Positions 45,501 to 54,584 of a stretch of DNA of 64,000 nucleotides are shown here, one piece after another. The translations under genes and the position numbers were made by a program. Every line of letters begins with the position of its first letter. The first letter of the stretch is position 1. Location of the stretch: positions 62,001 to 126,000 of the forward strand of contig NZ_NPDR01000003.1 of assembly GCF_002811765.1 (NCBI RefSeq). Reading direction: 5' to 3'. The notes under the pieces were generated by a model. The model saw nothing but the letters and a program-made list of their open reading frames with translations. It did not search any database and was not told the origin of the DNA. This DNA comes from Leptospira saintgironsiae. Its GTDB lineage: Bacteria; Spirochaetota; Leptospiria; Leptospirales; Leptospiraceae.

Positions 45501-46876
45501 ACTTTAAATCTCCTACAAGAATCTATAAAGTTTTTCGGGATTTCAGGATTGGAGGCCCAATGTGCGTGCACATAACTCGCCAAAACATTGGAAACAGTAT
45601 ATCCTTCTCTAGTGGTTTGTTCAGATTTACGTTTTCTGATATGGTAGGAAAATAACGAATCATCTTCATTTTCTAAAATCAAATCTGAATATCGAAATTG
45701 ATGTCCTCTGAAACGAATTCCTGCCTCGCCCAAGATAGTTCTTTTTTCTGTATGAACTTCTACATAACCTAAACTTTTGAGTTTTGGGCCCATGACCGCT
45801 CTACCTGGTATTAAGCCGAGCATAGAAAAATTTTGTCCTTCTATGTTTTGGATTTCAGAAGAAAGATACATCAATCCTCCACATTCCGCATAGATTGGCC
45901 TTTCTGAATTTGCAAAACTTCTAATCTCTTCAGTCAGATTTTTATTTTTTTCTAATCTTTCGGCAAACAACTCTGGATATCCACCTCCGAAGTATAATCC
46001 ATCTACTTCAGGAAGTTTTGTATCTTTTAGAGGAGAAAAGAAAATAAGTTCGGCTCCATAGTCCCTTAATTTTTTGAAATTTTCTTCATAATAAAAATGG
46101 AATGCTTCATCGTATGCAATTCCGATCTTACAATCTTTGGTTTTTTCCTGAACTATTGTGGGACTTTCTGAAAGAATAGGTGGCGCAGAATTTGAGATCT
46201 CTAAGATTTTATTTAAATCCAGCCATTCTTCAGATAGGTTTTTCCAGAATGATAACTTTTCTTCAGTTAGAATATCAGGCCCTGCAGAACGAAGTCCCAA
46301 ATGTCTCTCTGGAAAGGAGTGTTCGTAAGACTTAGGAAATCCTCCTAAAATTGGTAAAGGGATACTTGCAGTTTCTATAATGGAGAGATGGCTCTTACTT
46401 CCTAAAAAATTAGCGACAAAACCTTGGATTGGAACTTGAGGATCATGATTTTTGATACCAGAAGCAATTGCTGAAAAAGTCGCTGCCATTCCTGATGCAT
46501 CTATCAATATGATAGTAGGGACCTGGAGCCATTTTGCAATTTCTGCAGTGGAGCCTGCTTCTCCATTTGGAGAATGACCATCGAATAATCCCATCACTCC
46601 TTCTATGATTGAAATGTCTGATCCCTGGCTTGCGCTTACAAAACTGGAAATTACTGATTCTTTTCCCATCAACCATCCATCCAGATTTTGACAGGTTTTA
46701 CCCGTGACGAAAGAATGATAACCTGGATCTAAATAATCAGGCCCACATTTGAATACGGAAACTTTTAGGCCTCTTGATTGTAATGCCTTGGTAAGAGCTA
46801 TTGTAAATGTGGTCTTTCCTGTTCCGCTTCCCGTTCCGGAGATCAGTATTCTTGGTATTTTGATCTCTTGTATCAT
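45497..46876 (-). CDS. cbiA: CbiA, cobyrinic acid a,c-diamide synthase
   Basis: The 459-residue protein has the ATP-binding N-terminal half (SGTGSGTGKTTFTIAL, FKCGPDYLDPGYH, EGVMGLFDG) and a glutaminase half with GGYPELFAERL and the Cys nucleophile in ECGGLMYLS; a terminal HAHWASN provides the His. It amidates the a and c side chains using glutamine. The next gene upstream is cobO, which adenosylates the product, six bases away. The length is typical. Confidence 0.96.
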   Translation of the reverse strand: MIQEIKIPRILISGTGSGTGKTTFTIALTKALQSRGLKVSVFKCGPDYLDPGYHSFVTGKTCQNLDGWLMGKESVISSFVSASQGSDISIIEGVMGLFDGHSPNGEAGSTAEIAKWLQVPTIILIDASGMAATFSAIASGIKNHDPQVPIQGFVANFLGSKSHLSIIETASIPLPILGGFPKSYEHSFPERHLGLRSAGPDILTEEKLSFWKNLSEEWLDLNKILEISNSAPPILSESPTIVQEKTKDCKIGIAYDEAFHFYYEENFKKLRDYGAELIFFSPLKDTKLPEVDGLYFGGGYPELFAERLEKNKNLTEEIRSFANSERPIYAECGGLMYLSSEIQNIEGQNFSMLGLIPGRAVMGPKLKSLGYVEVHTEKRTILGEAGIRFRGHQFRYSDLILENEDDSLFSYHIRKRKSEQTTREGYTVSNVLASYVHAHWASNPEIPKNFIDSCRRFKV

Positions 46877-46882
46877 AATTTC

Positions 46883-47416
46883 TTAATAATCAATCCCAAG
46901 TTGAGCGGGGATCCCATTTTTATATGGGTGTTTGGGCGATTCAATATGGCTAACTAGATCAGCCATATCCGTTAAAAGGTTGGGACAATTTCTTCCTGTA
47001 AGAATAATATGAAGATCTTCAGGCTTCTTAGCTATAACTTCTGAGACTTCTTCTGGAGTAAGCCATCCATAATGAAAAGCATAAGTAATCTCATCTAATA
47101 TGAGTATTTTATAATTTTCTGAAAATATCATCTCGCAGGATTTTTCCCAGGCTGATCTTGCTGCTTTTTTGTCCCTGTCAAGATCATCACTTTCCCAGGT
47201 GAAGCCGAGTCCCATTACATGGAAGTCCAGATCCTCAATGGTTTTTGCAAATTTTCTTTCTCCAGTTTCCCATTTCCCTTTAAGGAATTGGACAACTCCA
47301 CATTTCATTCCTCTTCCTAATGCCCTAAATAAAATTCCTAGAGCCGCGGTAGTTTTACCTTTTCCTGGGCCAGTGAATACTAAGATGAGTCCCTTTTTGT
47401 CCGGTGTAGAATTCAT
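46883..47416 (-). CDS. cobO: CobO, cob(I)yrinic acid a,c-diamide adenosyltransferase
   Basis: The 177-residue CobA/BtuR-type protein has the P-loop GPGKGKTTAALG, RALGRGMKCGVVQFLKG, ILDEITYAFHYGWL and the end TGRNCPNLLTDMADLVS. It transfers adenosyl from ATP to Co(I). Co(II) must be reduced first; the FNR-like reductase in this operon is a candidate electron source. The gene overlaps cbiF by four bases. Confidence 0.95.
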   Translation of the reverse strand: MNSTPDKKGLILVFTGPGKGKTTAALGILFRALGRGMKCGVVQFLKGKWETGERKFAKTIEDLDFHVMGLGFTWESDDLDRDKKAARSAWEKSCEMIFSENYKILILDEITYAFHYGWLTPEEVSEVIAKKPEDLHIILTGRNCPNLLTDMADLVSHIESPKHPYKNGIPAQLGIDY

Positions 47417-48195
47417 TTGGTTTCCGAAACGATTTGTTTCTTATTTGCTTTTCTGAATTTATGAGAAAAGTCAGAAGCATAAAGTCTGGAGTCTGCAAAA
47501 TCATGGCAGTCCAATACTTTACCTACAAAGATGATCGCAGTGGCTGTGATCTTTTCTTCTTTTACTTTAGCTACTATACTTTCCAAGGTTCCAGTAACTA
47601 TTTTTTGTTCCGGCCAAGTCGCCTTCTGAACAACAGAAACGGGGCAATCCTTACCATAATGAGGAATAAGTTCTTCTACAATTTTGCGAATATGTAAAAC
47701 ACTTAAAAAGAATACTAGAGTAGCCCCAGTGGAGGCGAAGGTTTCTAACTTCTCTTTTTCTGGCATAGGAGTCCTTCCTTCTGCCCGAGTAATGACAACG
47801 GATTGAGAAACTTCTGGAAGTGTAAGTTCTTTCCCGAGCATTGCGGCTGCAGCGGTAAAAGAGGAAACTCCAGGGACGATTTCGTATGGGATGTCTAATT
47901 CATCCATTTTTCTCATCTGCTCGGCTGTTGAGCCAAATATAGATGGATCTCCAGTATGGACTCTCGCAACATCCTGGTCCTTCTTCTTAGCTTCTTCTAA
48001 GATGGAAATGATATCTTCCAGAGTCATTTTAGAAGAATCTAATACGGTTGCAGTAGGAGCTGCTCTTTCTATCACTCTTTGTGGGACAAGTGAGCCTGTG
48101 TAAAGAACGATGGGGCAGGTTTCCACGAGTCTTGCACCTTTGATTGTGATCAGATCCGGATCTCCAGGACCTGCGCCAATAATATATACTTTCAT
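47413..48195 (-). CDS. cbiF: CbiF, cobalt-precorrin-4 C11-methyltransferase
   Basis: The 260-residue tetrapyrrole methylase has IIGAGPGDPDLITIKGARL at the N-terminus, VARVHTGDPSIFGSTAEQM, and YEIVPGVSSFTAAAAML. It transfers a methyl group from SAM to C11 of the corrin precursor, setting up ring contraction chemistry carried on by CbiG. Its length and motifs fit CbiF/CobM. Confidence 0.95.
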   Translation of the reverse strand: MKVYIIGAGPGDPDLITIKGARLVETCPIVLYTGSLVPQRVIERAAPTATVLDSSKMTLEDIISILEEAKKKDQDVARVHTGDPSIFGSTAEQMRKMDELDIPYEIVPGVSSFTAAAAMLGKELTLPEVSQSVVITRAEGRTPMPEKEKLETFASTGATLVFFLSVLHIRKIVEELIPHYGKDCPVSVVQKATWPEQKIVTGTLESIVAKVKEEKITATAIIFVGKVLDCHDFADSRLYASDFSHKFRKANKKQIVSETK

Positions 48196-48202
48196 AATAC
48201 TC

Positions 48203-49666
48203 TCAGTCGCATTTTAAAATATTATCTCTGAAGGAAGACCAAACTTGTTTAGGAGAATGTCCTAGCCATCTTGCGTCTGTGTATTCTCTATTTTCCCAGA
48301 GAGTCTTTTTGCTATTATCTAAAACATAATTCCAAAGCCTTTCGCTAATGGATGAATTTCTGTAAATGGAGAATAGATCATAAATTTCTTCAGGTGAACC
48401 TTCTGAAGAAAAGGAAATCAACGTATTGAATTGATTTTTAGAAACAATTTCCTGGTCTTTAATTTTCAGTTTTATCCATTTCTGGTCTTGTTCAATTGTA
48501 TTATAAAAACCAAATGTTTCTAAATCAGTGGGTTTTTTAAATTTTCCTATCTGATAGTAGTCTTCGTTGTTTTTATAAAGAATAGCTCCGCCTATACGTC
48601 CCAAATATTGGATTTTTTCTTCAGATTTTAATTCTGATATTTGAGTTTCTTTCTTTTGAGGAGAGATTTCTAAAAATTGTAATGCCTTTAATGCAGTGGC
48701 CACTGAAGAATCTTGGGTTTCGATCCCTTCTTCTTTCTCTTGTTCGAAAATTGTGGTGCTTGATTTTACGAATGCACCTTGTATTTTAGTGATATTTAAA
48801 TTAGGAGAAGGTGATTCTTTCGGGATCCTACTCGCAAGATCATTTTCTGTTCTCAAGGAAACTGCTCTATTTTGCCCAGGCTTTAGAGAACCATCTTCTA
48901 AAGAGTATTTGTTTCCATATCCTCTTGGAGTTACAAAAAAACCTTCATAAACGAAAGACTGAGAGGATCCTATGATAACGGTTGTATTCATTCCGATCTC
49001 GAATTCTAAAAAATGATCTAAGTCGGAAAATTGAATATTCTCCTGTCTACGATATGCGCTCTTTACAAGTGCAACTGGAGTAGTTCCAGGTCTGTATTTT
49101 TTAATGATACGAGAAGCTTCGACAATCTGTCTTTGTCTTCTGCCGGAGGCTGGATTATATAAATTAATTACAAAGTCTCCTTTAGCAGCAGATTCGATCC
49201 TGTTCTCTATCACTGTCCACGGAGTTAGAAGATCGGAGAGAGAGATCCTGGCAGAATCATGTACCATAGGAGCTCCAACAAGGGAGCCGCATGAACTGTC
49301 CGCGCTAATCCCTGGGATCATTTTGATCTCCGGAGAATCTCCTTTTTTCCAACCTGTCTTTCTTAAAACTTCGAATACGAGACCCGCCATTCCATAAACG
49401 CCTGCATCTCCCGAAGAAATTAATGTTACAGTTTGTCCCAACTTCGCTGATTCAACTGCAGTTTGAGCCCGAGTGATCTCTTCTGTCATTCCTGTTCGAG
49501 TGACTTGTTTTCCGCTTAGATGATGTTTTACAAGATTTATATAAGTTGTGTATCCTATTATGGAATCCGCCTCTTTGATAGCGGATAACGCAGCAGGAGT
49601 AATATGGGAATCGTTGCCAGGACCTATTCCTACAATATTCAATTTTCCTTTTGGAGTTTCGTTCAT
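48203..49666 (-). CDS. cbiH: CbiH, cobalt-precorrin-3 C17-methyltransferase with long C-terminal extension
   Basis: Residues 1 to about 245 are a normal CbiH/CobJ: GIGPGNDSHITPAAL, SIIGYTTYI, ISSGDAGVYGMAGL, MIPGISADSSCGSLVGAPM, FVINLYNPASGRR and SAYRRQENIQFSDL. The total length is 487, so a 240-residue extension follows. It has a polar linker, a KIQYLGRIGGAILYKNNEDYYQ-like beta segment and a Trp-rich helical end (ERLWNYVLDNSKKTLWENREYTDARWLG). The extension has no Cys cluster, unlike the iron-sulphur CbiH60 type. The start overlaps the cbiG stop by four bases. The role of the extension is unknown. Confidence 0.92.
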   Translation of the reverse strand: MNETPKGKLNIVGIGPGNDSHITPAALSAIKEADSIIGYTTYINLVKHHLSGKQVTRTGMTEEITRAQTAVESAKLGQTVTLISSGDAGVYGMAGLVFEVLRKTGWKKGDSPEIKMIPGISADSSCGSLVGAPMVHDSARISLSDLLTPWTVIENRIESAAKGDFVINLYNPASGRRQRQIVEASRIIKKYRPGTTPVALVKSAYRRQENIQFSDLDHFLEFEIGMNTTVIIGSSQSFVYEGFFVTPRGYGNKYSLEDGSLKPGQNRAVSLRTENDLASRIPKESPSPNLNITKIQGAFVKSSTTIFEQEKEEGIETQDSSVATALKALQFLEISPQKKETQISELKSEEKIQYLGRIGGAILYKNNEDYYQIGKFKKPTDLETFGFYNTIEQDQKWIKLKIKDQEIVSKNQFNTLISFSSEGSPEEIYDLFSIYRNSSISERLWNYVLDNSKKTLWENREYTDARWLGHSPKQVWSSFRDNILKCD

Positions 49667-50817
49667 ACCTTCTCCAGACTTTTAGAATGAATTTCCGATC
49701 TTGTAGGGAATGGGATCCTTGCAATTGCTACTGTTAGGTTTTTTCCACCTTCCGTTTCTTTATATTTCTGTTTGGTTACTAGTAATTTATCAGCCCCAGA
49801 AAGAAGAAGAGCAGAAGCTTCACTTACAGAGCGAGTGCCCACATATTCTGACGCAGCTTTAGAAATTTCCGAAATTCCTTCCACTTGGTCCAATTTTTCA
49901 GGGGAGAAGGTTACAAATTCCCAGCCATACTTTTCTGAAATTTCTAAAAATGCAGGTTCTTCTTTTTTAACATCAACACTTGAAATTGCTTTTATACTTT
50001 CAAAAGATAGATTATATTCTTTTAATACTTTTTTGATTCCATTCTCAACGATATCTGTAGGAATTCCCTTATCGCAACCCAATCCCAAAATCAAGGATTT
50101 AGGTCTGTAGATCACAGAATTGGAATATATATCTGGAGTTTTAGTTTCGATGTCTGTTCTATCAGTTGCGATTAAAAGAATTTCGTAATCTTTAGGGTTT
50201 ACATTTTCTAAATTTGAAGAATATTCTACTCCCTTAGGTAGACCTTTTTCCAGGGACCAGAAATTCGGCTCACCAGTTTCCTGTACGAATAGAACTTTAG
50301 TTTCATTTACTACGGCAGCGCAGGCTCTGGTTACGTTCCTATCTTGATCTTCTAAACTCCAACCCAGGTCCCTTCCCAAAATATCCACAGTCAAAGTTCC
50401 GGAAACGTCGGAAGCAGTTGTGATTACTGGAATATTTTCCAAAAGATCAGAAATTTTTTGAGTGAAGAAATTGCCTCTTCCTACATGACCAGACAAAACG
50501 CAAATTGTAAATTTTGCCTGGTCATCAATGCAGAGAACCGCAGGATCTGTCTTCTTGCTAACCAAAAGTGGAGATATCATTCGAACAACTGCGCCTACAC
50601 TGATCACAAAAATATGGCAATCGTATTCTATAAAACTTTCTCTTAATGTAGGTTCCATTGGTAAGCTTAAAAGTTTGGATTCTTTCGGTGCTTCCGAGAT
50701 GAATTTTGGAGAAACGAATATATCCGCGCCGCTTAAGGAATGAAATAATTTTGTCCCGGTATTTAATCCGTGTTTAGTGATTACATAGATTGCGTAAGGT
50801 TTTCTACTCTGAATCAT
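49663..50817 (-). CDS. cbiG: CbiG, cobalt-precorrin-5A hydrolase
   Basis: The 384-residue protein has the CbiG N-terminal pattern (AIYVITKHGLNTGTKL, VISVGAVVRMISPLL), the central SGHVGRGNFFTQKI and ITTASDVSGTLTVDILG, and the C-terminal CbiG segment (LILGLGCDKGIPTDIV, AISSVDVKKEEPAFLEI, ASALLLSGADKLLV). It opens the lactone formed during ring contraction and releases acetaldehyde, a step of the anaerobic route. It overlaps its neighbours by 14 and four bases. Confidence 0.95.
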   Translation of the reverse strand: MIQSRKPYAIYVITKHGLNTGTKLFHSLSGADIFVSPKFISEAPKESKLLSLPMEPTLRESFIEYDCHIFVISVGAVVRMISPLLVSKKTDPAVLCIDDQAKFTICVLSGHVGRGNFFTQKISDLLENIPVITTASDVSGTLTVDILGRDLGWSLEDQDRNVTRACAAVVNETKVLFVQETGEPNFWSLEKGLPKGVEYSSNLENVNPKDYEILLIATDRTDIETKTPDIYSNSVIYRPKSLILGLGCDKGIPTDIVENGIKKVLKEYNLSFESIKAISSVDVKKEEPAFLEISEKYGWEFVTFSPEKLDQVEGISEISKAASEYVGTRSVSEASALLLSGADKLLVTKQKYKETEGGKNLTVAIARIPFPTRSEIHSKSLEKV

Positions 50818-51571
50818 CCGAAATACCTCTTAAAATGCCTTTTCGTTTTCGGATAGAAATGACAACCATGGAAAAATAATCACAGGTCTCATTCTTGATA
50901 GACTCAATATCTTTTACGATCCTTTGACGATCTGTAGTTCCATAAGAAACATAGGTTGCATTTTCTAGAATATTCTGCTCTTTTAATATTCTTATTAATT
51001 CTGGAACTACTTGTCCCACCTTTGTTAGAACGATTGTATCAAAATCTTGGATAAGTTTTTCCAAGTCTTCTAAACCATAGGTTGCGGGAAGAACACAGAA
51101 TCTTTCTCTTCCGTCTGCAAGCGGTGTTAGCAAACTTGCAGGAATAGCAGTGATAGAAGAAACAGCCGGAACAATTTCTATTTCTATTCCTGGCCATCTA
51201 TCAGGAGCCTCTTCTAATAAGTAACTCCAGGAGCTATATACGGATGGATCTCCCTGCGTGATAAATGCAACATCCAAACCTTTTTCTAATCTTAATCCTA
51301 TTTCTTTGAATGCTTTATCCCATGCTGGGATTAAGATGTTCGGATCTTTGGTCATTGGAAAATGTAAGAATAATTTTTCCTGTGTTTCACTTTCTTGAAC
51401 TACTGGAGAGCATACTCTCCAAGAAAAAGAGGGGAGTGATTCGCTACTTTTGGGAATAGCAAGCACCGGAACTGTATTTAAAACATTTACTGCTCTAAGG
51501 GTGATTAGGTCGGTCGCCCCGGGGCCGACTCCGACCCCGAATAATTTTCCGTATTTTGTTTTTACAGACAT
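50804..51571 (-). CDS. cbiL: CbiL, cobalt-precorrin-2 C20-methyltransferase
   Basis: The 255-residue tetrapyrrole methylase begins GVGVGPGATDLITLRAV, with PKSSESLPSFSW, FITQGDPSVYSSWSYLLE, and IEIVPAVSSITAIPASL, the pattern of CbiL/CobI. It methylates C20 of cobalt-precorrin-2 right after CbiX inserts cobalt. It sits between cbiET and cbiG in the operon. Confidence 0.95.
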   Translation of the reverse strand: MSVKTKYGKLFGVGVGPGATDLITLRAVNVLNTVPVLAIPKSSESLPSFSWRVCSPVVQESETQEKLFLHFPMTKDPNILIPAWDKAFKEIGLRLEKGLDVAFITQGDPSVYSSWSYLLEEAPDRWPGIEIEIVPAVSSITAIPASLLTPLADGRERFCVLPATYGLEDLEKLIQDFDTIVLTKVGQVVPELIRILKEQNILENATYVSYGTTDRQRIVKDIESIKNETCDYFSMVVISIRKRKGILRGISDDSE

Positions 51572-51579
51572 AAAATGTA

Positions 51580-52806
51580 TTATGATTTCCTAATTTTAAA
51601 TATATGGATTGGATTTAATGCTTCGTATCTAAGATAATCCGCGAGTTTTTGGCCTCTGGAAATATTGATCAGGCTCACTTCAGGGATTAAATCCATGTCT
51701 CTGAATGTTTTGTATGCCTCTGCAACATTGTCTAAGGTGATTGCATTTGCTACTAAACACCCGCCTTGGCTTAATCTATCGAAAGAAAGTTCAATGATCT
51801 CTTTCATGTTTCCTTTGGAGCCGCCTATGAATACACAATCTGGAGCGGGGATGTCCATTAGCGCCTGAGGAGCTTTTCCGTGTATTAAGAAAACATTATC
51901 CGTTTTATGTGAGAGCATGTTTTGCTGGCAAATTTCTATTCCTTCGGAATCTACTTCTATTGCGTAAACCTTTCCTTCTCTTGCAATCTTGGCTGCTTCT
52001 ATTGAAACTGCACCTGAGCCTGCTCCAATATCCCAGATCACAGAGTCTGGTCGGATTTCTAACGCAGAGAGAGAAAGTATTCTTACTTCTTTTTTGGTAA
52101 TAAGTCCCTTTTTCGGAAGACGTTTTGCATATTCGTCTTCTCCTAAAAATGGAAGAAGTGGATAAGGTTTCCAATTCGGGTCTTTTCTAATAAGTATAAT
52201 TACATTTAAGTCTGAAATGTTTGGAGTCTCTGCCAAAGTTTCAAGTTCGAATTCACGGACCTTCTCTTCTTTTCCCCCTAAGTTTTCACAAACGAATACT
52301 TTCCAATCTGTTTCAGAATAATTTAATAAGTATTTTGCGATCTTGGAAGGTGAGTTTGTTTCGTCTGTAAGACATGCAATCTTGGATATAGTTTGTAATT
52401 TTGTAATAAAACCTTCGATCGGTCTGCCATGTAGAGAAATAAAAGAAGCGTCATCCCACTTGACCCCAATTTTGGAAAAAGCATTTTGAACAGAACTTGG
52501 AGCTGGAATAAATTCCACATGATCTCTTCCTACTTTTTTTAAGATCAGATTTCCAATTCCGAAAAATAGAGGATCTCCTGAAGCAAGAACACATATCGTA
52601 TGCTCTGCAGAAAGTTCTGCGATCTTCTCCGCTGTTCGAACAATATTATTTTTGATAACGATCCTTTCTCCATCAAATTGAGGAAAAAAATCTAGATGCC
52701 TTTCTCCGCCAGCAAGTACTCTCGCTCTTGCGACTGCACCCATTGCTTTGCTCGAGAGTCCGACACATCCATCGTCTCCGATCCCTATTACGGTAACTGC
52801 TTTCAA
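51580..52806 (-). CDS. cbiET: CbiET fusion (CobL-type), C5/C15-methyltransferase and decarboxylase
   Basis: The 408-residue fusion has CbiE at about 1-200 (VIGIGDDGCVGLSSKA, VLASGDPLFFGIG, FIPAPSSVQNAFSKIG) and CbiT at about 215-400 (ITKKEVRILSLSALEIRPDS, WDIGAGSGAVSIEAA, VFIGGSKGNMKEIIELS). The first half methylates C5; the second methylates C15 and removes the acetate carboxyl at ring C. In CbiT, GAGSG binds SAM. The fusion is common among B12 producers and sits four bases over the end of cbiC. Confidence 0.95.
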   Translation of the reverse strand: MKAVTVIGIGDDGCVGLSSKAMGAVARARVLAGGERHLDFFPQFDGERIVIKNNIVRTAEKIAELSAEHTICVLASGDPLFFGIGNLILKKVGRDHVEFIPAPSSVQNAFSKIGVKWDDASFISLHGRPIEGFITKLQTISKIACLTDETNSPSKIAKYLLNYSETDWKVFVCENLGGKEEKVREFELETLAETPNISDLNVIILIRKDPNWKPYPLLPFLGEDEYAKRLPKKGLITKKEVRILSLSALEIRPDSVIWDIGAGSGAVSIEAAKIAREGKVYAIEVDSEGIEICQQNMLSHKTDNVFLIHGKAPQALMDIPAPDCVFIGGSKGNMKEIIELSFDRLSQGGCLVANAITLDNVAEAYKTFRDMDLIPEVSLINISRGQKLADYLRYEALNPIHIFKIRKS

Positions 52807-53471
52807 AATTTTTTCTCCGTAGAAAGAAGTAGAAGTGCATGTATAATTGAAACTGCGATCGTGCTTCCTCCCTTTCTTCCTCTTGTAAGAATATAAGGGA
52901 TAGAATATTCAGATTGGAATTTACTATCTAATAACGCTTCTTTGGATTCTGCAGCAGATACAAATCCTACAGGAACTCCGATCACTAGAGAAGGTCGAAC
53001 TCCTTCTTCTTGCACAAGTCTTACTATTTCTAAAAGTGCTGTGGGTGCGTTTCCGATCGCGATCACACTTCCATTCAAAAGCCCAGAACTTGAGGCCTTG
53101 CGCATTGACTCTATGGCTCTTGTGGAATTATTTTCTTTTGCTCTTTGGATTACATCAGGATCACTAATAAAACTATAAGTTTTACAACCATACGTTTCTA
53201 AACGGTCACTGTTCAAACCGGCAATAATCATCTGAACATCACAAATGATGGGGCATCCATTTTTTAATGCTTGGATCCCATCACGGATCGCATTCTGGTG
53301 GATTTTTGTTAAATCTTTATATTCAAAATCTGCAGTGGCATGTATGATCCTTCTAACAACTTCCCAATCACCCGGAGGATGAGAATGATTTCCTGATTCT
53401 TCATCTATGATTGCAAAAGAATTATTTTCGATCTCCCTTCCTAAGGAAGTCATTTGTCGCATATCATTCAT
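52803..53471 (-). CDS. cbiC: CbiC, cobalt-precorrin-8 methylmutase
   Basis: The 222-residue protein matches CbiC/CobH: RRIIHATADFEY with the catalytic His, PIICDVQMIIAGL, RAIESMRKA, AIGNAPTALLEIVRLV and IGVPVGFVSAAESKE. It moves the C11 methyl to C12, which gives the first stable orange corrin. It lies immediately after cbiD with no gap. Confidence 0.95.
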   Translation of the reverse strand: MNDMRQMTSLGREIENNSFAIIDEESGNHSHPPGDWEVVRRIIHATADFEYKDLTKIHQNAIRDGIQALKNGCPIICDVQMIIAGLNSDRLETYGCKTYSFISDPDVIQRAKENNSTRAIESMRKASSSGLLNGSVIAIGNAPTALLEIVRLVQEEGVRPSLVIGVPVGFVSAAESKEALLDSKFQSEYSIPYILTRGRKGGSTIAVSIIHALLLLSTEKKF

Positions 53472-54578
53472 TTATTCAGCTTCTCCTTTGATTCCCCAGC
53501 CTTCTGGAGCTTCAAATTTTCCTAATAGTGTTCCGTCAAAATCCACCATGTAAGTGGAAACTCTTAGTCCTAAACCATGTTTAGAACAATTTTTAGAGAC
53601 AATCTCACAGATCCTGGTAGTGATATAAAAATGTCCGGATTCTTTACAAATATCTAATACGTGCCTTGCTGTGTTTGCTGATTCTATATTACTGCAAACA
53701 GTTTCAGGGATTTCCAGAGATCTTGCAATATTTGCGAGCATCTTTGTGTTTACAGAAGAGCCACCTCTATGAGTCATCATAACTCCGTCGGCCATCTTAG
53801 AGAGTTTTCCGATCATACCAACAATGATCACATGATGAATATCTTCTTTAATTGCAGTCTTGATCCCTGTTCCTATAAAGTCTCCGACTTGGATAAATGC
53901 GATCTCGTTCATTGAAGGAAGAAGGTCCATTGCAAACTTTTCGGACTTTCCGCCTGTAGTTAGTATGATACTTTGTTCTCCATATTCTCTGGCAACTTGT
54001 ATTGCTTGTATTACACTTGCCTTATATGCCGCAGTGGAATATGGTTTTACGATACCTGTTGTACCTAAGATTGAGATACCGCCTATTAACCCTAGGCGCT
54101 CATTCATAGTTTTTTTGGCCATCTCCTGGCCACCCGGAACACTGATAGTAACTTCTGCGCCTGAAAATGCTGAGCCTATCAGTTCTTCTAATATCATTTC
54201 CGTAATATTTTTTCTAGGAACTGGATTGATTGCAGGCTCTCCTATCTCTAAACCGAGCCCAGCTTTAGTGACTACCGCTACTCCTTCTCCGCCTTTTAAT
54301 ACGATCTTGTTTTCTTGATTAAGTTTTACTTCTGCAGTTAACTCTGCACCGTGAGTGCAGTCTGGATCATCTCCTGCATCTTTGATAATACTACAAACTG
54401 CGCTATCATTTGAGATCTCGCAACGTTTCAGTTCGAATATAACTTTTCTTTTGTTGGGAAGAGTAGTTTCGATTTCCTTAATGGTTTGGCCTAAGATTAG
54501 AACTCTGACTGCTGCTTTCGCCGCAGCAGCTGAACAAGCTCCTGTAGTGAATCCTTCTCTTAGTTCTTTGGTTGCCAT
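53472..54578 (-). CDS. cbiD: CbiD, cobalt-precorrin-5B C1-methyltransferase
   Basis: The 368-residue protein has the CbiD start LREGFTTGACSAAAAKAA, CSIIKDAGDDPDCTHGAE, GEPAINPVPRKNI, GTTGIVKPYSTAAY and GMIGKLSKMADGVMMTHRGG. It methylates C1 after ring contraction; the enzyme is specific to the anaerobic pathway. It begins six bases after the FNR-like gene. Confidence 0.96.
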   Translation of the reverse strand: MATKELREGFTTGACSAAAAKAAVRVLILGQTIKEIETTLPNKRKVIFELKRCEISNDSAVCSIIKDAGDDPDCTHGAELTAEVKLNQENKIVLKGGEGVAVVTKAGLGLEIGEPAINPVPRKNITEMILEELIGSAFSGAEVTISVPGGQEMAKKTMNERLGLIGGISILGTTGIVKPYSTAAYKASVIQAIQVAREYGEQSIILTTGGKSEKFAMDLLPSMNEIAFIQVGDFIGTGIKTAIKEDIHHVIIVGMIGKLSKMADGVMMTHRGGSSVNTKMLANIARSLEIPETVCSNIESANTARHVLDICKESGHFYITTRICEIVSKNCSKHGLGLRVSTYMVDFDGTLLGKFEAPEGWGIKGEAE

Positions 54579-54584
54579 TTGAAC

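Noticed and set aside
49452..49724. Short minus-strand frame across the cbiH-cbiG junction
   Set aside because: It overlaps two strongly supported genes in another frame and has low-complexity Arg/Ser/Lys composition.
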